Positions 1 to 7,788 of a stretch of DNA of 13,958 nucleotides are shown here, piece by piece (the first letter of the stretch is position 1; each line of letters starts with the position of its first letter). The notes below the pieces were generated by a model, which did not search any database, was not told the origin of the DNA, and was given only the letters and a program-made list of their open reading frames with translations. The translations under genes were made by a program, and so were the position numbers. This DNA is from CAZPEV01 sp964585635 (GTDB lineage: Bacteria; Zixibacteria; MSB-5A5; GN15; JAAZOE01), in assembly GCA_964585635.1 (NCBI GenBank), contig CAZPEV010000082.1:1-13958 (forward strand). Direction: 5' to 3'.

Positions 1-1093
1 AAGGAAGATGGGTGAAGACGGCCAGGGGACTTGAAGCGGCAAAGGTGATACGCGTCGAGTCGCCGGGTGGCAGGTCAATCGCCTGACGGTCCGGGCGCAC
101 CGCCCAGCCGCTGTCGGCATTCCATATCAAGGTGTCTCGAAGCGGCTGCGAGGAAAGGTTGTGCACGGTCACGGTGAGCTGCTGCTCGGCAACCCGCAAA
201 GAGTCACCCACGAGCACTTTACTGCAGGACAGGCCGATATTTTTCATCCGATCCACCTGCCGCAAGTCGGCCGCGGTGACCTCATCCCAGGGCAGGACCG
301 AACCCAGCTTGATGGGCGCGATGGCGATCCCCTTGTCATCGACCGTAACCCAGCAGAAATGGTACGCCAAGCCGGTTGGGCCGGCCCCGGCCTCGCCACC
401 GGACGATCCGATGCCGGTGTAGATGATGCCGTCATAGGTACCGGAAAAGTATTCATGATAGTGCCCGGTGAAAACGGCGTCGACGCCATAGGCCCGAAAC
501 AGGGAATGAAGCGTGTCGGCTTTTCCCAGGGCGGTGGTGTTGTACCAGAACGGTTGGTGCATAAAGACCAACGTCTGGCGGGCGTTTTGGCTCTTTTGCA
601 GGTCGTCGGCCAGCCAGGCCAGCTCTTCGGACGGCAGTTCGCTGCTTTTTCCCCAGACGGCGTTGTCGCAAACGACAAAATGGATGCCTTTGTAGTCGAA
701 TGAATAATTCGGCTTACCGATCTGCCGTAGATAGATGTCGCGTTCCGTTTGATTGAGGACGTCGTGATTGCCGGGCGTCAGATACAGCGGAACGTCAAGA
801 CCCTGGACCAGGAGCTTGTATTCCTGCCACTCCTGATTCAACTGCGCTGTATCTTCCGTGTATCCCTCGATATGATCGCCGACGGTGATGATCAGTTCCG
901 GTTTCAGCCACTCGATCTCCGCCAACGCCTGTTCATACAGGCCCGGCTGATGATTGCCGGTGCGATCGCCGATGATGGCGAACCGGACCGGCTCATGACC
1001 GGCCGCTTGTCCATAAGCGGCTCCGCCGGCGGCGATCAGGGTCGCCGCCGTAAGGATCATCATTCCCCGCTGCAATGCCTTTCCTCGCCGCAT
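1..1093 (-). CDS. Secreted calcineurin-like metallophosphoesterase, 3' end beyond window
   Basis: The reading frame runs from an ATG at 1093 through the left edge without a stop, giving 364 visible residues. GGGGAGGT at 1099-1106 is the ribosome binding site and fixes the start. Residues 1-30 are a signal peptide (basic start, hydrophobic core, cleavage near AYG-QA), so the enzyme acts outside the cytoplasm. The metal-site motifs of the calcineurin-like fold appear in order: IIGDRTGN (D43), VGDH (D72, H73), GNHD (109-111), MHQP (H179) and GHYH (H211, H213). The first motif is GDRTG rather than the usual DxH, so the first histidine is missing, which marks a subfamily. From about residue 285 a beta-rich extension resembles an accessory immunoglobulin-like domain. 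The substrate cannot be told; a phosphodiesterase or phosphomonoesterase is possible. The gene appears monocistronic in this window, with its own promoter at 1164-1191. Confidence 0.88.
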   Translation of the reverse strand, partial: MRRGKALQRGMMILTAATLIAAGGAAYGQAAGHEPVRFAIIGDRTGNHQPGLYEQALAEIEWLKPELIITVGDHIEGYTEDTAQLNQEWQEYKLLVQGLDVPLYLTPGNHDVLNQTERDIYLRQIGKPNYSFDYKGIHFVVCDNAVWGKSSELPSEELAWLADDLQKSQNARQTLVFMHQPFWYNTTALGKADTLHSLFRAYGVDAVFTGHYHEYFSGTYDGIIYTGIGSSGGEAGAGPTGLAYHFCWVTVDDKGIAIAPIKLGSVLPWDEVTAADLRQVDRMKNIGLSCSKVLVGDSLRVAEQQLTVTVHNLSSQPLRDTLIWNADSGWAVRPDRQAIDLPPGDSTRITFAASSPLAVFTHLP

Positions 1094-1163
1094 ACTTGAC
1101 CTCCCCGGCGACGGTTTGATCTGCCGCCGGATGCTCCCTGAGCCTGTGAATAATCGAAGGCCC

Positions 1164-1191
1164 AATATATACAATTTGCGGGATATATCAA
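1164..1191 (-). promoter_or_regulatory. Probable sigma-70-type promoter of the metallophosphoesterase gene
   Basis: On the minus strand a TTGATA box (1191-1186) and a TATATT box (1169-1164) are 16 bp apart. Transcription would start near 1157, leaving a leader of about 65 nt before the ATG at 1093. Nothing was tested experimentally. The sequence around the boxes is AT-rich compared with the flanking coding DNA. Confidence 0.5.
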
Positions 1192-1200
1192 TAGTTTTTG

Positions 1201-1245
1201 GGTTGTATTCCCCTCCGGGCTATCGTTCCGGAGGGGAATACAATC
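1201..1245. repeat. Near-perfect 45-bp palindrome, possible terminator or REP-like element
   Basis: TTGTATTCCCCTCCGG at 1203-1218 is the exact reverse complement of 1228-1243, around a 9-nt loop. One wobble and one further pair extend the stem to 1201 and 1245. It lies after the HEPN gene (minus strand) and just before the -35 box of the metallophosphoesterase promoter. No T-run follows on either strand, so a classical rho-independent terminator is not well supported. Other options are a transcript-end hairpin, a REP-like repeat or a large operator. No second copy is seen in the window. Confidence 0.75.
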
Positions 1246-1404
1246 GAATTAGGCGCGGGGATGGTCGGCGGGCGGATCGGATGGGGCACCCGGTTTGCCT
1301 TATTCCTGCTGATTGCACCACTTCTTGCCAGAGGCAATCTTGGGCAGCAGTGGTGACTGGTCCAATTTGAAGATAGGACGGAGGTTAGCCGCGCAAACCG
1401 CCTT
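1246..1404. other. Non-coding spacer with a nested inverted repeat
   Basis: No convincing gene is seen between the palindrome and the end of the HEPN gene. The spacer holds CACCACT at 1316-1322 matched by AGTGGTG at 1349-1355, and inside it a TTGCC-AGA-GGCAA hairpin at 1325-1337. A competing pair, GATTGC at 1311-1316 with GCAATC at 1334-1339, could form instead. This could be a terminator-like structure or the remains of an integration junction at the edge of the AT-rich gene. Support is weak. Confidence 0.3.
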
Positions 1405-2880
1405 TTATTGCGCCTGGCTTGCCAACCAATCCTTCATGGCAGGAGAGGGTGAACGCGAAAGGTCCTCCCAACCTAAGAGTCTCAATAAAATCCGCTCGAC
1501 AACGGCTTCAAGTCGAGCAGTATGCCTGAAAAGGGTGCCGGGATCTATCTCTGAATCAGTATGGAGTAAGGTGTTTCGCGTTATTATGAAACGTAGCGGG
1601 TCGCCACCTTCGCACACCAAGTCCGAGCAACTTATCGACAGATTACTCAGAAGAGATTCTATGACTGATCTTACTGCAGGTCTATTTAACTCTGAAAGCT
1701 TACTCTTTATGTTGTCCGCTATCTCAGGATCGGTGATAGCTTGATCTATAATGGGTTCTATGGCGCCTTTCAACCGGCTAAAACTTGCAGAATCTAATAT
1801 TCGATTCTTGCCCTTTTCTTTTCTAAATGAATCCGACAACTGCTCAAGGGATAGGAAAAGAGATATAAACCTCTCCTTAGGCGGTAGATTTGGGTCGCAA
1901 CCATTGATGAAATAGGTCATCGGTATGATAATGTCCCTATTTTCTTTACGCAAATTAGCCAATAGTGATAGCGATGACGCAAAGAACTCTCTAATCATAA
2001 GCGGGTTTATTGGGGTTTCATCGATGGATATTTCTCTTGGCCCCGGGTCGCGGGTAGTCCTGCGAAAGGCTACTGATGACCTATCTGTCCGCAGTTGGTA
2101 TCCGTACCATAGCACCCATCGTTTCACGAGAAATGATGCCAACATCGTAAGCCCGTTAGCAATTTCTTTTCCTATTTGCAGAAACTCATCGTCTGGAAAT
2201 TCGTCAAGGCCTTTTGTTGTCTGAAAACGAATAGCCGTAATCGCCGTTTGCAAATCATAATGATCAGGATCACCTACCTCTTGCCTAAAGAACCAGGGGA
2301 CAAATTCAATGATAAATCGATCATCCGTGGTAACCTCGAATCTTGAATTATGAACTTCGACTTTACAATTGCCCGTATAAGAGTCGTCCTTAATCCAATA
2401 TATCCCCCATACACTTTTCGGCCCAGCTAGAAAAAAAGTCAAAAACCTTTTGGGCAAATCCCCGGCTACTGGTTCCCAAGGGTATGTTGGGCCGAAACTA
2501 TCTGTCCTTCGGAATTCGTCAAATCTAAGATCAGCCACTATATAATTCGCCCCTGGCGGCTCAGATCGAGTAGTTATACGTACACAATAAACCTTATCCG
2601 ACGATATGGTGTATTGATAAGGGATACCAGGCCGCCCTTGCGCAAATAGAGACATATAACGAATGCCCGCGTCCGTAATCTGTTCTATCTCGGCCGCTGT
2701 ATCCATTGTTCCTAATACTTTCCCGATGATTGTCCCGGGCTTCTCAATCGGATATTGTATTATAACATTTAGATTATCGACTTTTTGGGTTCCTGCAGAC
2801 AGGGTTGCAACGACTTCCACTCTATCGTGAAATAGTTTTTGGGGATAGATCCTATGCTCATCTTCGCGTTCAAAATCCAT
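1405..2880 (-). CDS. HEPN-domain protein, candidate ApeA-like anti-phage defence protein
   Basis: The protein has 491 residues when started at the ATG at 2880. An in-frame ATG at 2934 would add 18 residues, but that stretch lies on a GC-rich hairpin between the genes, so 2880 is preferred. The N-terminal half is beta-rich with many short polar segments. The C-terminal 170 residues are helical and end with ITRNTLLHTDSE, in which R435-x4-H440 (1561-1578) matches the Rx4-6H catalytic signature of HEPN ribonucleases. Helices on both sides, ending in a hydrophobic helix and LLGW, match the layout of the Apea-type HEPN family. Known ApeA proteins are single-gene anti-phage systems; that role here is inference. 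There is no signal peptide, so it should be cytoplasmic. The gene is visibly richer in A+T than its neighbours, which suggests horizontal acquisition. An uncharacterised HEPN protein with another role is the main alternative. Confidence 0.65.
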   Translation of the reverse strand: MDFEREDEHRIYPQKLFHDRVEVVATLSAGTQKVDNLNVIIQYPIEKPGTIIGKVLGTMDTAAEIEQITDAGIRYMSLFAQGRPGIPYQYTISSDKVYCVRITTRSEPPGANYIVADLRFDEFRRTDSFGPTYPWEPVAGDLPKRFLTFFLAGPKSVWGIYWIKDDSYTGNCKVEVHNSRFEVTTDDRFIIEFVPWFFRQEVGDPDHYDLQTAITAIRFQTTKGLDEFPDDEFLQIGKEIANGLTMLASFLVKRWVLWYGYQLRTDRSSVAFRRTTRDPGPREISIDETPINPLMIREFFASSLSLLANLRKENRDIIIPMTYFINGCDPNLPPKERFISLFLSLEQLSDSFRKEKGKNRILDSASFSRLKGAIEPIIDQAITDPEIADNIKSKLSELNRPAVRSVIESLLSNLSISCSDLVCEGGDPLRFIITRNTLLHTDSEIDPGTLFRHTARLEAVVERILLRLLGWEDLSRSPSPAMKDWLASQAQ

Positions 2881-2899
2881 AATCTCTTCCCAAACGATG

Positions 2900-2926
2900 G
2901 CCCGCCCCGCTGATGGCAAGGCGGGC
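2900..2926 (-). terminator. GC-rich hairpin after the stomatin-like gene
   Basis: GCCCGCC and GGCGGGC form a 7-bp perfect stem around a 13-nt loop, 17 bp past the stop codon of the stomatin-like gene. Only a short TTT follows on the minus strand, so it is at best a weak intrinsic terminator. It separates the housekeeping operon from the AT-rich HEPN gene and argues that HEPN translation starts at 2880 rather than 2934. Confidence 0.4.
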
Positions 2927-2942
2927 TTCATCATGCCCGAAC

Positions 2943-3917
2943 TTATGCTTTTGGGGTTCCCGGGGTTGGCTTATCGCCCGGCTGGCTTTCACCCCGGTGT
3001 TCACCGAAGCCCTTGCCGGAGGCGAGGGCTTCCACGGCGGCGCCGAGCGAGCCCAGGATCTTCGAGGCCTCGATCGGCAGGAAGACTTTGGTGGCCTTGC
3101 CGTCGGCGATTTTGCCCAGCGATTCCAGGTACTTGATGGTGATGACGTCCTCGGTGGCGCGGCCTTCATGAATGGCGGTGAAGACGTTGATAATCGCCTT
3201 GCCCTCCCCCTCGGCGACGGCAATCTGGCGGTACTTGTCGGCGTCGGCCACCCGCTTGATCGCCTCAGCTTTGCCCTCGGCCTCCAAAATGGCGGCCTGC
3301 TTGGCCCCTTCAGCCTTTAGAATCGCCGCCTGGCGCAATCCCTCGGCCTCCAGAATATTGGAGCGCTTGAGCCGTTCCGCTTTCATCTGCTGGCTCATGG
3401 CATCGGTGATATCCTGGGGCGGGTCGATCCGCTGCAGCTCTACCCGGTTGACCCGGACGCCCCATTTGTCGGTGGCGGTGTCGAGCACCTCGCGCAACTG
3501 GGTGTTGATGGCGTCGCGGGAGGTCAACGATTGATCCAATTCCATATCGCCGATAATATTACGCAAATTCGTCTGCGCCAGCTTGGTGGCGGCGTAGATG
3601 TAGTTGGCGATCTCGTAGCGCGACCGCACCGGGTCGGTCACCTGGGCGTAGATGACGGCGTCGACCTCGACCCCGACGTTGTCCTTGGTGATCACCATCT
3701 GGGAGGGGACGTCCAGCACCACCTCCCGCATGTCGACCTTGATGACGGTATCGAAAAAGGGCAGAATAACGTTCAATCCGGAATCGAGCGTTCGCTGATA
3801 CTTGCCCAGCCGTTCCACCAGCCCCTTTTCATAAGGCCGGATGATGCGGAACGACATGCCGGTCATGACGAAAGCAAAGAAGATCAGCACGCCGACAAAG
3901 ACTAACAAACCTTGCAT
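2943..3917 (-). CDS. SPFH/band-7 membrane protein, stomatin/QmcA-like
   Basis: The protein has 324 residues, normal for bacterial stomatin/QmcA-type proteins. It starts at the ATG at 3917 behind CGGAGG (3924-3929). Residues 4-25 are one N-terminal membrane anchor. The SPFH domain follows from 'IIRPYEKGLVERLGKY' at about residue 26 to about 175. Next comes a charged helical region with repeats of the ILxAEGxxQAA type at about 185-220, expected to form the coiled-coil oligomerisation segment. The last 25 residues are Pro/Gly-rich and probably disordered. Such proteins form large ring assemblies on the inner membrane and are linked to membrane quality control. The gene lies 34 bp after an NfeD-like gene, the standard partner of stomatin-type proteins (compare qmcA-ybbJ in Escherichia coli), so the two are probably co-transcribed. 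Confidence 0.93.
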   Translation of the reverse strand: MQGLLVFVGVLIFFAFVMTGMSFRIIRPYEKGLVERLGKYQRTLDSGLNVILPFFDTVIKVDMREVVLDVPSQMVITKDNVGVEVDAVIYAQVTDPVRSRYEIANYIYAATKLAQTNLRNIIGDMELDQSLTSRDAINTQLREVLDTATDKWGVRVNRVELQRIDPPQDITDAMSQQMKAERLKRSNILEAEGLRQAAILKAEGAKQAAILEAEGKAEAIKRVADADKYRQIAVAEGEGKAIINVFTAIHEGRATEDVITIKYLESLGKIADGKATKVFLPIEASKILGSLGAAVEALASGKGFGEHRGESQPGDKPTPGTPKA

Positions 3918-3951
3918 GGAATACCTCCGTGCGTAACGGTCATATATCGGT

Positions 3952-4371
3952 TCATTGTTCTTTCACTTTCAATTTGGTCCCTTCCGAGGCCACGATGGTC
4001 ACCATATGGTCGATGGGGATGGTCGTCTCGGCCCGGGCCTGCCAAACCTGATCATCGACGACCACCTGGCCCCCCTGCGGTGAGACCTCCTTTTTGACCT
4101 GGCCGGTCTTGCCGATGAGGGCATCCATGTTGCTGGCGACCGGCGAGGGTTTGGTAATCCTGGCCGCCAGCGGCCGTGTCAGAGGAATCAGAACCAGGGA
4201 GACGACGGCAAAAACCGCTCCCTGCAACACGTAGGAATCGACAACGAGGGAGGTGATTCCGGCGGCAGCCGCGCCGACGACGAAGCAGGCAAAGATAAAC
4301 CCCGGCGCAAAGATCTCAAAAATGATAAAGATGACTGCCAGTGCCAGCCAGACAAAAAACACCGGTTCCAT
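3952..4371 (-). CDS. NfeD-like membrane protein with C-terminal OB fold
   Basis: The protein has 139 residues, the size of the short NfeD (NfeD1b/YbbJ) class that lacks the N-terminal ClpP-like protease part. It begins at the ATG at 4371 behind GGAGGG (4378-4383). Three hydrophobic segments lie at about residues 4-24, 26-46 and 49-68. A soluble C-terminal OB-fold-like domain (about 82-139) follows, with the family pattern 'IGKTGxV', a central 'GGQVVVDDQVWQARAE', and the closing 'GTKLKVKE'. NfeD proteins are thought to assist or stabilise their stomatin partners in the membrane; the partner here is the next gene downstream. It is the first gene of a two-gene minus-strand operon whose likely promoter is at 4440-4469. 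Confidence 0.92.
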   Translation of the reverse strand: MEPVFFVWLALAVIFIIFEIFAPGFIFACFVVGAAAAGITSLVVDSYVLQGAVFAVVSLVLIPLTRPLAARITKPSPVASNMDALIGKTGQVKKEVSPQGGQVVVDDQVWQARAETTIPIDHMVTIVASEGTKLKVKEQ

Positions 4372-4439
4372 AGAAATCCCTCCACGCTTAGACGGCTATT
4401 AGTTCACCCATACGAAGTTACAATTCCCCGAGTTCCCAG

Positions 4440-4469
4440 AATATACCAGCCGCCGAGCCGATTATTCAA
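4440..4469 (-). promoter_or_regulatory. Probable promoter of the nfeD-stomatin operon
   Basis: On the minus strand TTGAAT (4469-4464) and TATATT (4445-4440) are 18 bp apart. TGG directly before TATATT also gives an extended -10 element. The predicted start near 4433 leaves a leader of about 60 nt. Confidence 0.5.
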
Positions 4470-4568
4470 TCAAAAACCGCCGGCAACCGGAGTAAGTCGC
4501 ACTAACGCTCGACGAACCGCGCAGCGTCAAAGAAATCGTATCGGCCTTGTCGCGCGCCCTCAAATCGA

Positions 4569-4597
4569 TTGACAAATAAGGGGTTATGCAGTAAATT
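4569..4597 (+). promoter_or_regulatory. Strong sigma-70-type promoter candidate for the M6 protease gene
   Basis: TTGACA (4569-4574), a 17-bp spacer and TAAATT (4592-4597) form the best promoter match in the window. Transcription from about 4604 would give a leader of about 230 nt before the ATG at 4835, which is unusually long. Confidence 0.6.
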
Positions 4598-4603
4598 AGA
4601 AGT

Positions 4604-4834
4604 TGCAGGAGGCGGCTGTGCATCTATCGGGTGGGCCGGGATAATAATTCCGATCCTGCATATCGAAAATGGTCATACCAGTTTCGGGAGTCCTCGTGAA
4701 TGGTCTTATTCGGCCTTGCGGGGGGGCGATATCAATGCCGCCGTGGCAGGTGTCGCCGTCGGCCGATTTACCCGTCACCGGCATTGATCCGCCGCAGAGA
4801 TTATGAAGATAAAAACATATCTATTGGAGGGAAT
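4604..4834 (+). promoter_or_regulatory. Long, structured 5' leader of the M6 protease gene
   Basis: The leader holds a perfect 10-bp inverted repeat, ATCAATGCCG (4731-4740) and CGGCATTGAT (4779-4788). It also holds a distant GCAGGA/TCCTGC pair in the first 60 nt. AGGAGG followed 5 nt later by GTG (4618) would start an 8-codon ORF, a possible leader peptide or chance. No known riboswitch class is recognised. The leader ends with TTGGAGGG, the ribosome binding site of the protease. No longer convincing gene is seen between 4384 and 4834. Confidence 0.4.
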
Positions 4835-7624
4835 ATGACTCGGCAATCATTAACGTCTGATGCCGCGCACGAAAGCCGTCGCGGTTTGTGGGCAGCGCTG
4901 GCCATAGCTCTGGTGCTCGGCCTGGCCGCTCTGCCGCTTTATGCCATCGATCTGTCCCGGGGAGTGCTGCTCGATATTCCGCCGGACGCGGCCGCGCGAC
5001 AGTTCGGCCGGATTCCACCCCTGCGAATATCCTACGAAGACAGCGTCAATATGGTCAGTTATCGATTTACGGCCGACACGCTACGGGTCCTGGCGATTCC
5101 GATAGAGTGGGGCAACCGCATGCACCACTACCCCAAGGAGTACTTCGACAGCCTTCTGTTTTCACGGAACGTCTTTCCCGGCGGCTCGGTGGCGGATTAT
5201 TATGCCGAGGTATCGTACGGGAAGCTGATCGTGACCGGCGTAGTGCTCGATTGGTATAGTGCCGGGGACATTTACTATCCGGAATATAACGATTTTGAAG
5301 ATCTGCTGTATGAGCTTAATCCCGTGATCGATTACTCCCAGTACGACGGTGACCATAACGGCGACGTCGATGCGGTGGTGTTCATCCGCGCCGGCAACGG
5401 GCAGGAGGATTCCCAGAATTTGGATGACATCTGGTCCTTTGCCATGGTGTATTCGCCGGGCGGCGGCCCCGGTCCCGTTGACGGTATGCATGTTCCCCAG
5501 TGGAACACCTCGCCCGAGACGGTGCCGTTGCACAATCCCGCCGATCCCCGGTTCTTCTCGGGCGTGGATACCCTGAGTCGGATTCGGGTCTTCGCCCACG
5601 AGATGTCCCATAACATCGGCTTGCCCGACCTGTACGATTACGACGACAAACTGACCGTGCCCACCTTCTACACCCCTGCCGACGCCAACGATCACCCGAT
5701 GTATGACTGGTGCCTGATGGGGTACGGCGGATACGGCATTCTTTCGATCGGATCGGACGTGCCTTCTCATCTCTCCGGCTGGTGCAAAAAAGAAGCCGGC
5801 TGGGTGACGCCGATCACCCTCGGTCCGGGCGAATACCACGATCTGGTGCTGTACGATATCGAAACGCACACCGACAGCTCGCTCTACCGTCTGCCGATCA
5901 ATCTGTCGCGGGGGGAATATTTTCTGCTGGAATATCGCAATCCCCGCTCGACCGGAAGATTCGACAAGCTGGATTCCGATTTCAGTTGCTTCTTCTTTCC
6001 CGACCTCACCTATGGCTGCGACACCCTTGATCGGGGTCTCATGATTACTCACGTGTACGATTCATCCGGTGCCTATTATTGGCGAATAAACAGCGGTATC
6101 ACCAATTATACCGTCTCCGTCGAGGACGCCGGCTATAATCCCGGGCGTGATTACACGACCAACCCGGGAGGTCGCGTGGCCGATAGGGCCCAGTGGTGGT
6201 ACCCGTATGAATCGCGCAAAGGGGCCATGTTCTCCAACGACGTTCCGGGACAGGAGGAATTTTCGCCTACCACCTACCCCAACAGCAACGGGTATTTCCT
6301 GCCGACCGGCATCACCGTCCGGGTCGACTCGATTGTCGGCGAGCGGTTGTATGTCTACGTGAACCTGCCGATGGATCTGGACGGCGACGGTGTTACTGAC
6401 GACGTTGATAATTGCCCGTCGGTGTACAATCCCGACCAGGCCGACAGCGACCACAACGGTATCGGCGATGCCTGCCAGAACAGCTATATCACGCGCGACA
6501 CCATCGCCACATCGTGTATCAGTCTGGTAGTCGGCAACGACGGCAACTTCGGCAACCAAGGTTCGCAAGGCGTCGGCCGGGTGAATCTGGATTATCAGAA
6601 TTCAGGCGACTGCGATCCCACCGCCATCACCTATCTCTATGACGGTTCCCACGTGATTTTGTACCGAAACGGAGCGGATACCGTGCTCAACGGTTCCGTC
6701 TTTACCGCGCACAGCCTGCGGCGATTGAACAGCAGTAGCCCAACCGTGCCGGTCCAGGACATGGGCGCGTATCAGGTTTATCATACGGGGCAGTTTGTGA
6801 CGGCCGATTCCATGCTGGTTTTGGAGAAGACATGGTATGCTCCCACACAGCCGGACAGCTGCAGCTTCATGATCCAGAAACTCAAACTATACTCGCGCAC
6901 GGGATCGGTTCCCCTGGGATTGATTTTTGGCGAGGCGGTCGATTGGGATGTGCCGTCGGATTACTCTTCGGTAAATTCGTCCTCGTATAACGCGCCGCTC
7001 AAGCTGGTCTACCAGGTCGGCGTCGAGGTCGGCGGCAGCGGATGCCAGCGCAACGATCATCGCTTTGCCGGGATGGCGTTTTTGGGCAAGTTCGCCAACG
7101 ATTCCTGCGACCTCGACACGGCGGCCAGCCCTTACGGCGGCTATACCGCGACCAACCAGGATTATGTGTACTACGGCATCGATCCCGGCGCGTGGTATCA
7201 GAAGATGCATACGCCGGGATATGTCGCCGATCCGTTGACGACCGACCTGCACTCGGTCATGACCTATGTGGCCGATTACCCCTTGGGAGCGGCCGAAACG
7301 CTGGTAGTATATACCGCGGTCACGACCGTAAAGAACGGCACCAGCGGCGACCTGTTCGCCAACGTGGCCAAAGCCAAGCGCTGGTTTGCCGATCACTTGA
7401 TCCCCGCCTGCCTGGTCACCTACAAGTGCGGCGACGCCAACGGCGACAAGGCGGTCAACGTCGGCGACGCCGTCTATGTGATCAATTACATCTTCAAGAG
7501 TGGTCCGGCGCCGACGCCGCTGGCGGCGGGTGACGCCAACTGCGATCACGCGGTGAACGTGGGTGACGCCGTCTATGTGGTCAATTATATCTTTAAGGGA
7601 GGTCCGGCGCCCTGCTGTCCGTGA
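4835..7624 (+). CDS. Secreted M6-family (InhA-like) metalloprotease with TSP3 repeat and dockerin-like tail
   Basis: The protein has 929 residues. The ATG at 4835, behind TTGGAGGG, is preferred over an in-frame ATG at 4700 because it has the ribosome binding site and puts a signal peptide at the N-terminus (hydrophobic core about residues 17-36). The M6 peptidase domain follows. Its zinc site is HEMSHNIGLPD at 255-265: H255 and H259 bind zinc, E256 is catalytic, and D265 is the third ligand in the HExxHxxGxxD signature. Residues 514-547 are an Asp-rich calcium-binding thrombospondin type 3 repeat ending in two cysteines. A beta-rich region of unknown role fills about 550-860. Residues 866-925 hold two dockerin-type calcium loops (D867, N869, D871, N875, D878 and D900, N902, D904, N908, D911), each followed by 'AVYVxNYIFKxGPAP'. 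The protein is expected to be exported and degrade extracellular protein; no cohesin partner is seen here. Confidence 0.92.
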   Translation: MTRQSLTSDAAHESRRGLWAALAIALVLGLAALPLYAIDLSRGVLLDIPPDAAARQFGRIPPLRISYEDSVNMVSYRFTADTLRVLAIPIEWGNRMHHYPKEYFDSLLFSRNVFPGGSVADYYAEVSYGKLIVTGVVLDWYSAGDIYYPEYNDFEDLLYELNPVIDYSQYDGDHNGDVDAVVFIRAGNGQEDSQNLDDIWSFAMVYSPGGGPGPVDGMHVPQWNTSPETVPLHNPADPRFFSGVDTLSRIRVFAHEMSHNIGLPDLYDYDDKLTVPTFYTPADANDHPMYDWCLMGYGGYGILSIGSDVPSHLSGWCKKEAGWVTPITLGPGEYHDLVLYDIETHTDSSLYRLPINLSRGEYFLLEYRNPRSTGRFDKLDSDFSCFFFPDLTYGCDTLDRGLMITHVYDSSGAYYWRINSGITNYTVSVEDAGYNPGRDYTTNPGGRVADRAQWWYPYESRKGAMFSNDVPGQEEFSPTTYPNSNGYFLPTGITVRVDSIVGERLYVYVNLPMDLDGDGVTDDVDNCPSVYNPDQADSDHNGIGDACQNSYITRDTIATSCISLVVGNDGNFGNQGSQGVGRVNLDYQNSGDCDPTAITYLYDGSHVILYRNGADTVLNGSVFTAHSLRRLNSSSPTVPVQDMGAYQVYHTGQFVTADSMLVLEKTWYAPTQPDSCSFMIQKLKLYSRTGSVPLGLIFGEAVDWDVPSDYSSVNSSSYNAPLKLVYQVGVEVGGSGCQRNDHRFAGMAFLGKFANDSCDLDTAASPYGGYTATNQDYVYYGIDPGAWYQKMHTPGYVADPLTTDLHSVMTYVADYPLGAAETLVVYTAVTTVKNGTSGDLFANVAKAKRWFADHLIPACLVTYKCGDANGDKAVNVGDAVYVINYIFKSGPAPTPLAAGDANCDHAVNVGDAVYVVNYIFKGGPAPCCP

Positions 7625-7645
7625 GGTGGCGGAGATAATCTGAGT

Positions 7646-7690
7646 TCTGCCGGGTCGTGTTGCTCATAGAGCGAAACATGGCCCGGCAGA
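7646..7690. repeat. Hairpin downstream of the M6 protease gene
   Basis: TCTGCCGGG (7646-7654) and CCCGGCAGA (7682-7690) form a perfect 9-bp stem, extended inward by one wobble and one GC pair. No T-run follows, so this is more likely an RNA end-protecting hairpin than a terminator by itself. Confidence 0.5.
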
Positions 7691-7713
7691 GGATTTGGAG
7701 CTGACACGACTGA

Positions 7714-7734
7714 GTCCCATGTGTCTGATGGGAC
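7714..7734. repeat. Short perfect hairpin between the protease and HAO-like genes
   Basis: GTCCCAT (7714-7720) and ATGGGAC (7728-7734) pair perfectly around a 7-nt loop. It is the second of three consecutive hairpins in this spacer. Confidence 0.45.
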
Positions 7735-7740
7735 AAGACA

Positions 7741-7788
7741 CCGTCCAGGGAAGAAGAGACTCCTTCAGGACGGCGCTCTGTTTTCTTC
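7741..7788 (+). terminator. Probable rho-independent terminator of the M6 protease transcript
   Basis: CCGTCC (7741-7746) pairs with GGACGG (7768-7773). AGGGA/TCCTT extends the stem inward with a two-base bulge and one wobble. TTTTCTTC follows at 7781-7788. The T-run starts 7 nt past the stem, which is a little far, so efficiency is uncertain. Confidence 0.5.

Noticed and set aside
1311..1355. Possible integron attC or tRNA-like structure
   Set aside because: The nested inverted repeats lack the attC core sites and do not form a cloverleaf; kept only as a weak spacer feature.
4596..4787. Short frames on both strands upstream of the protease
   Set aside because: No family motifs, and they overlap a strong promoter and leader, so they are not called as genes.
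5162..6052. A 296-residue minus-strand open frame opposite the M6 protease
   Set aside because: It is the antisense shadow of a GC-rich gene; the plus-strand product has clear domains and a signal peptide.
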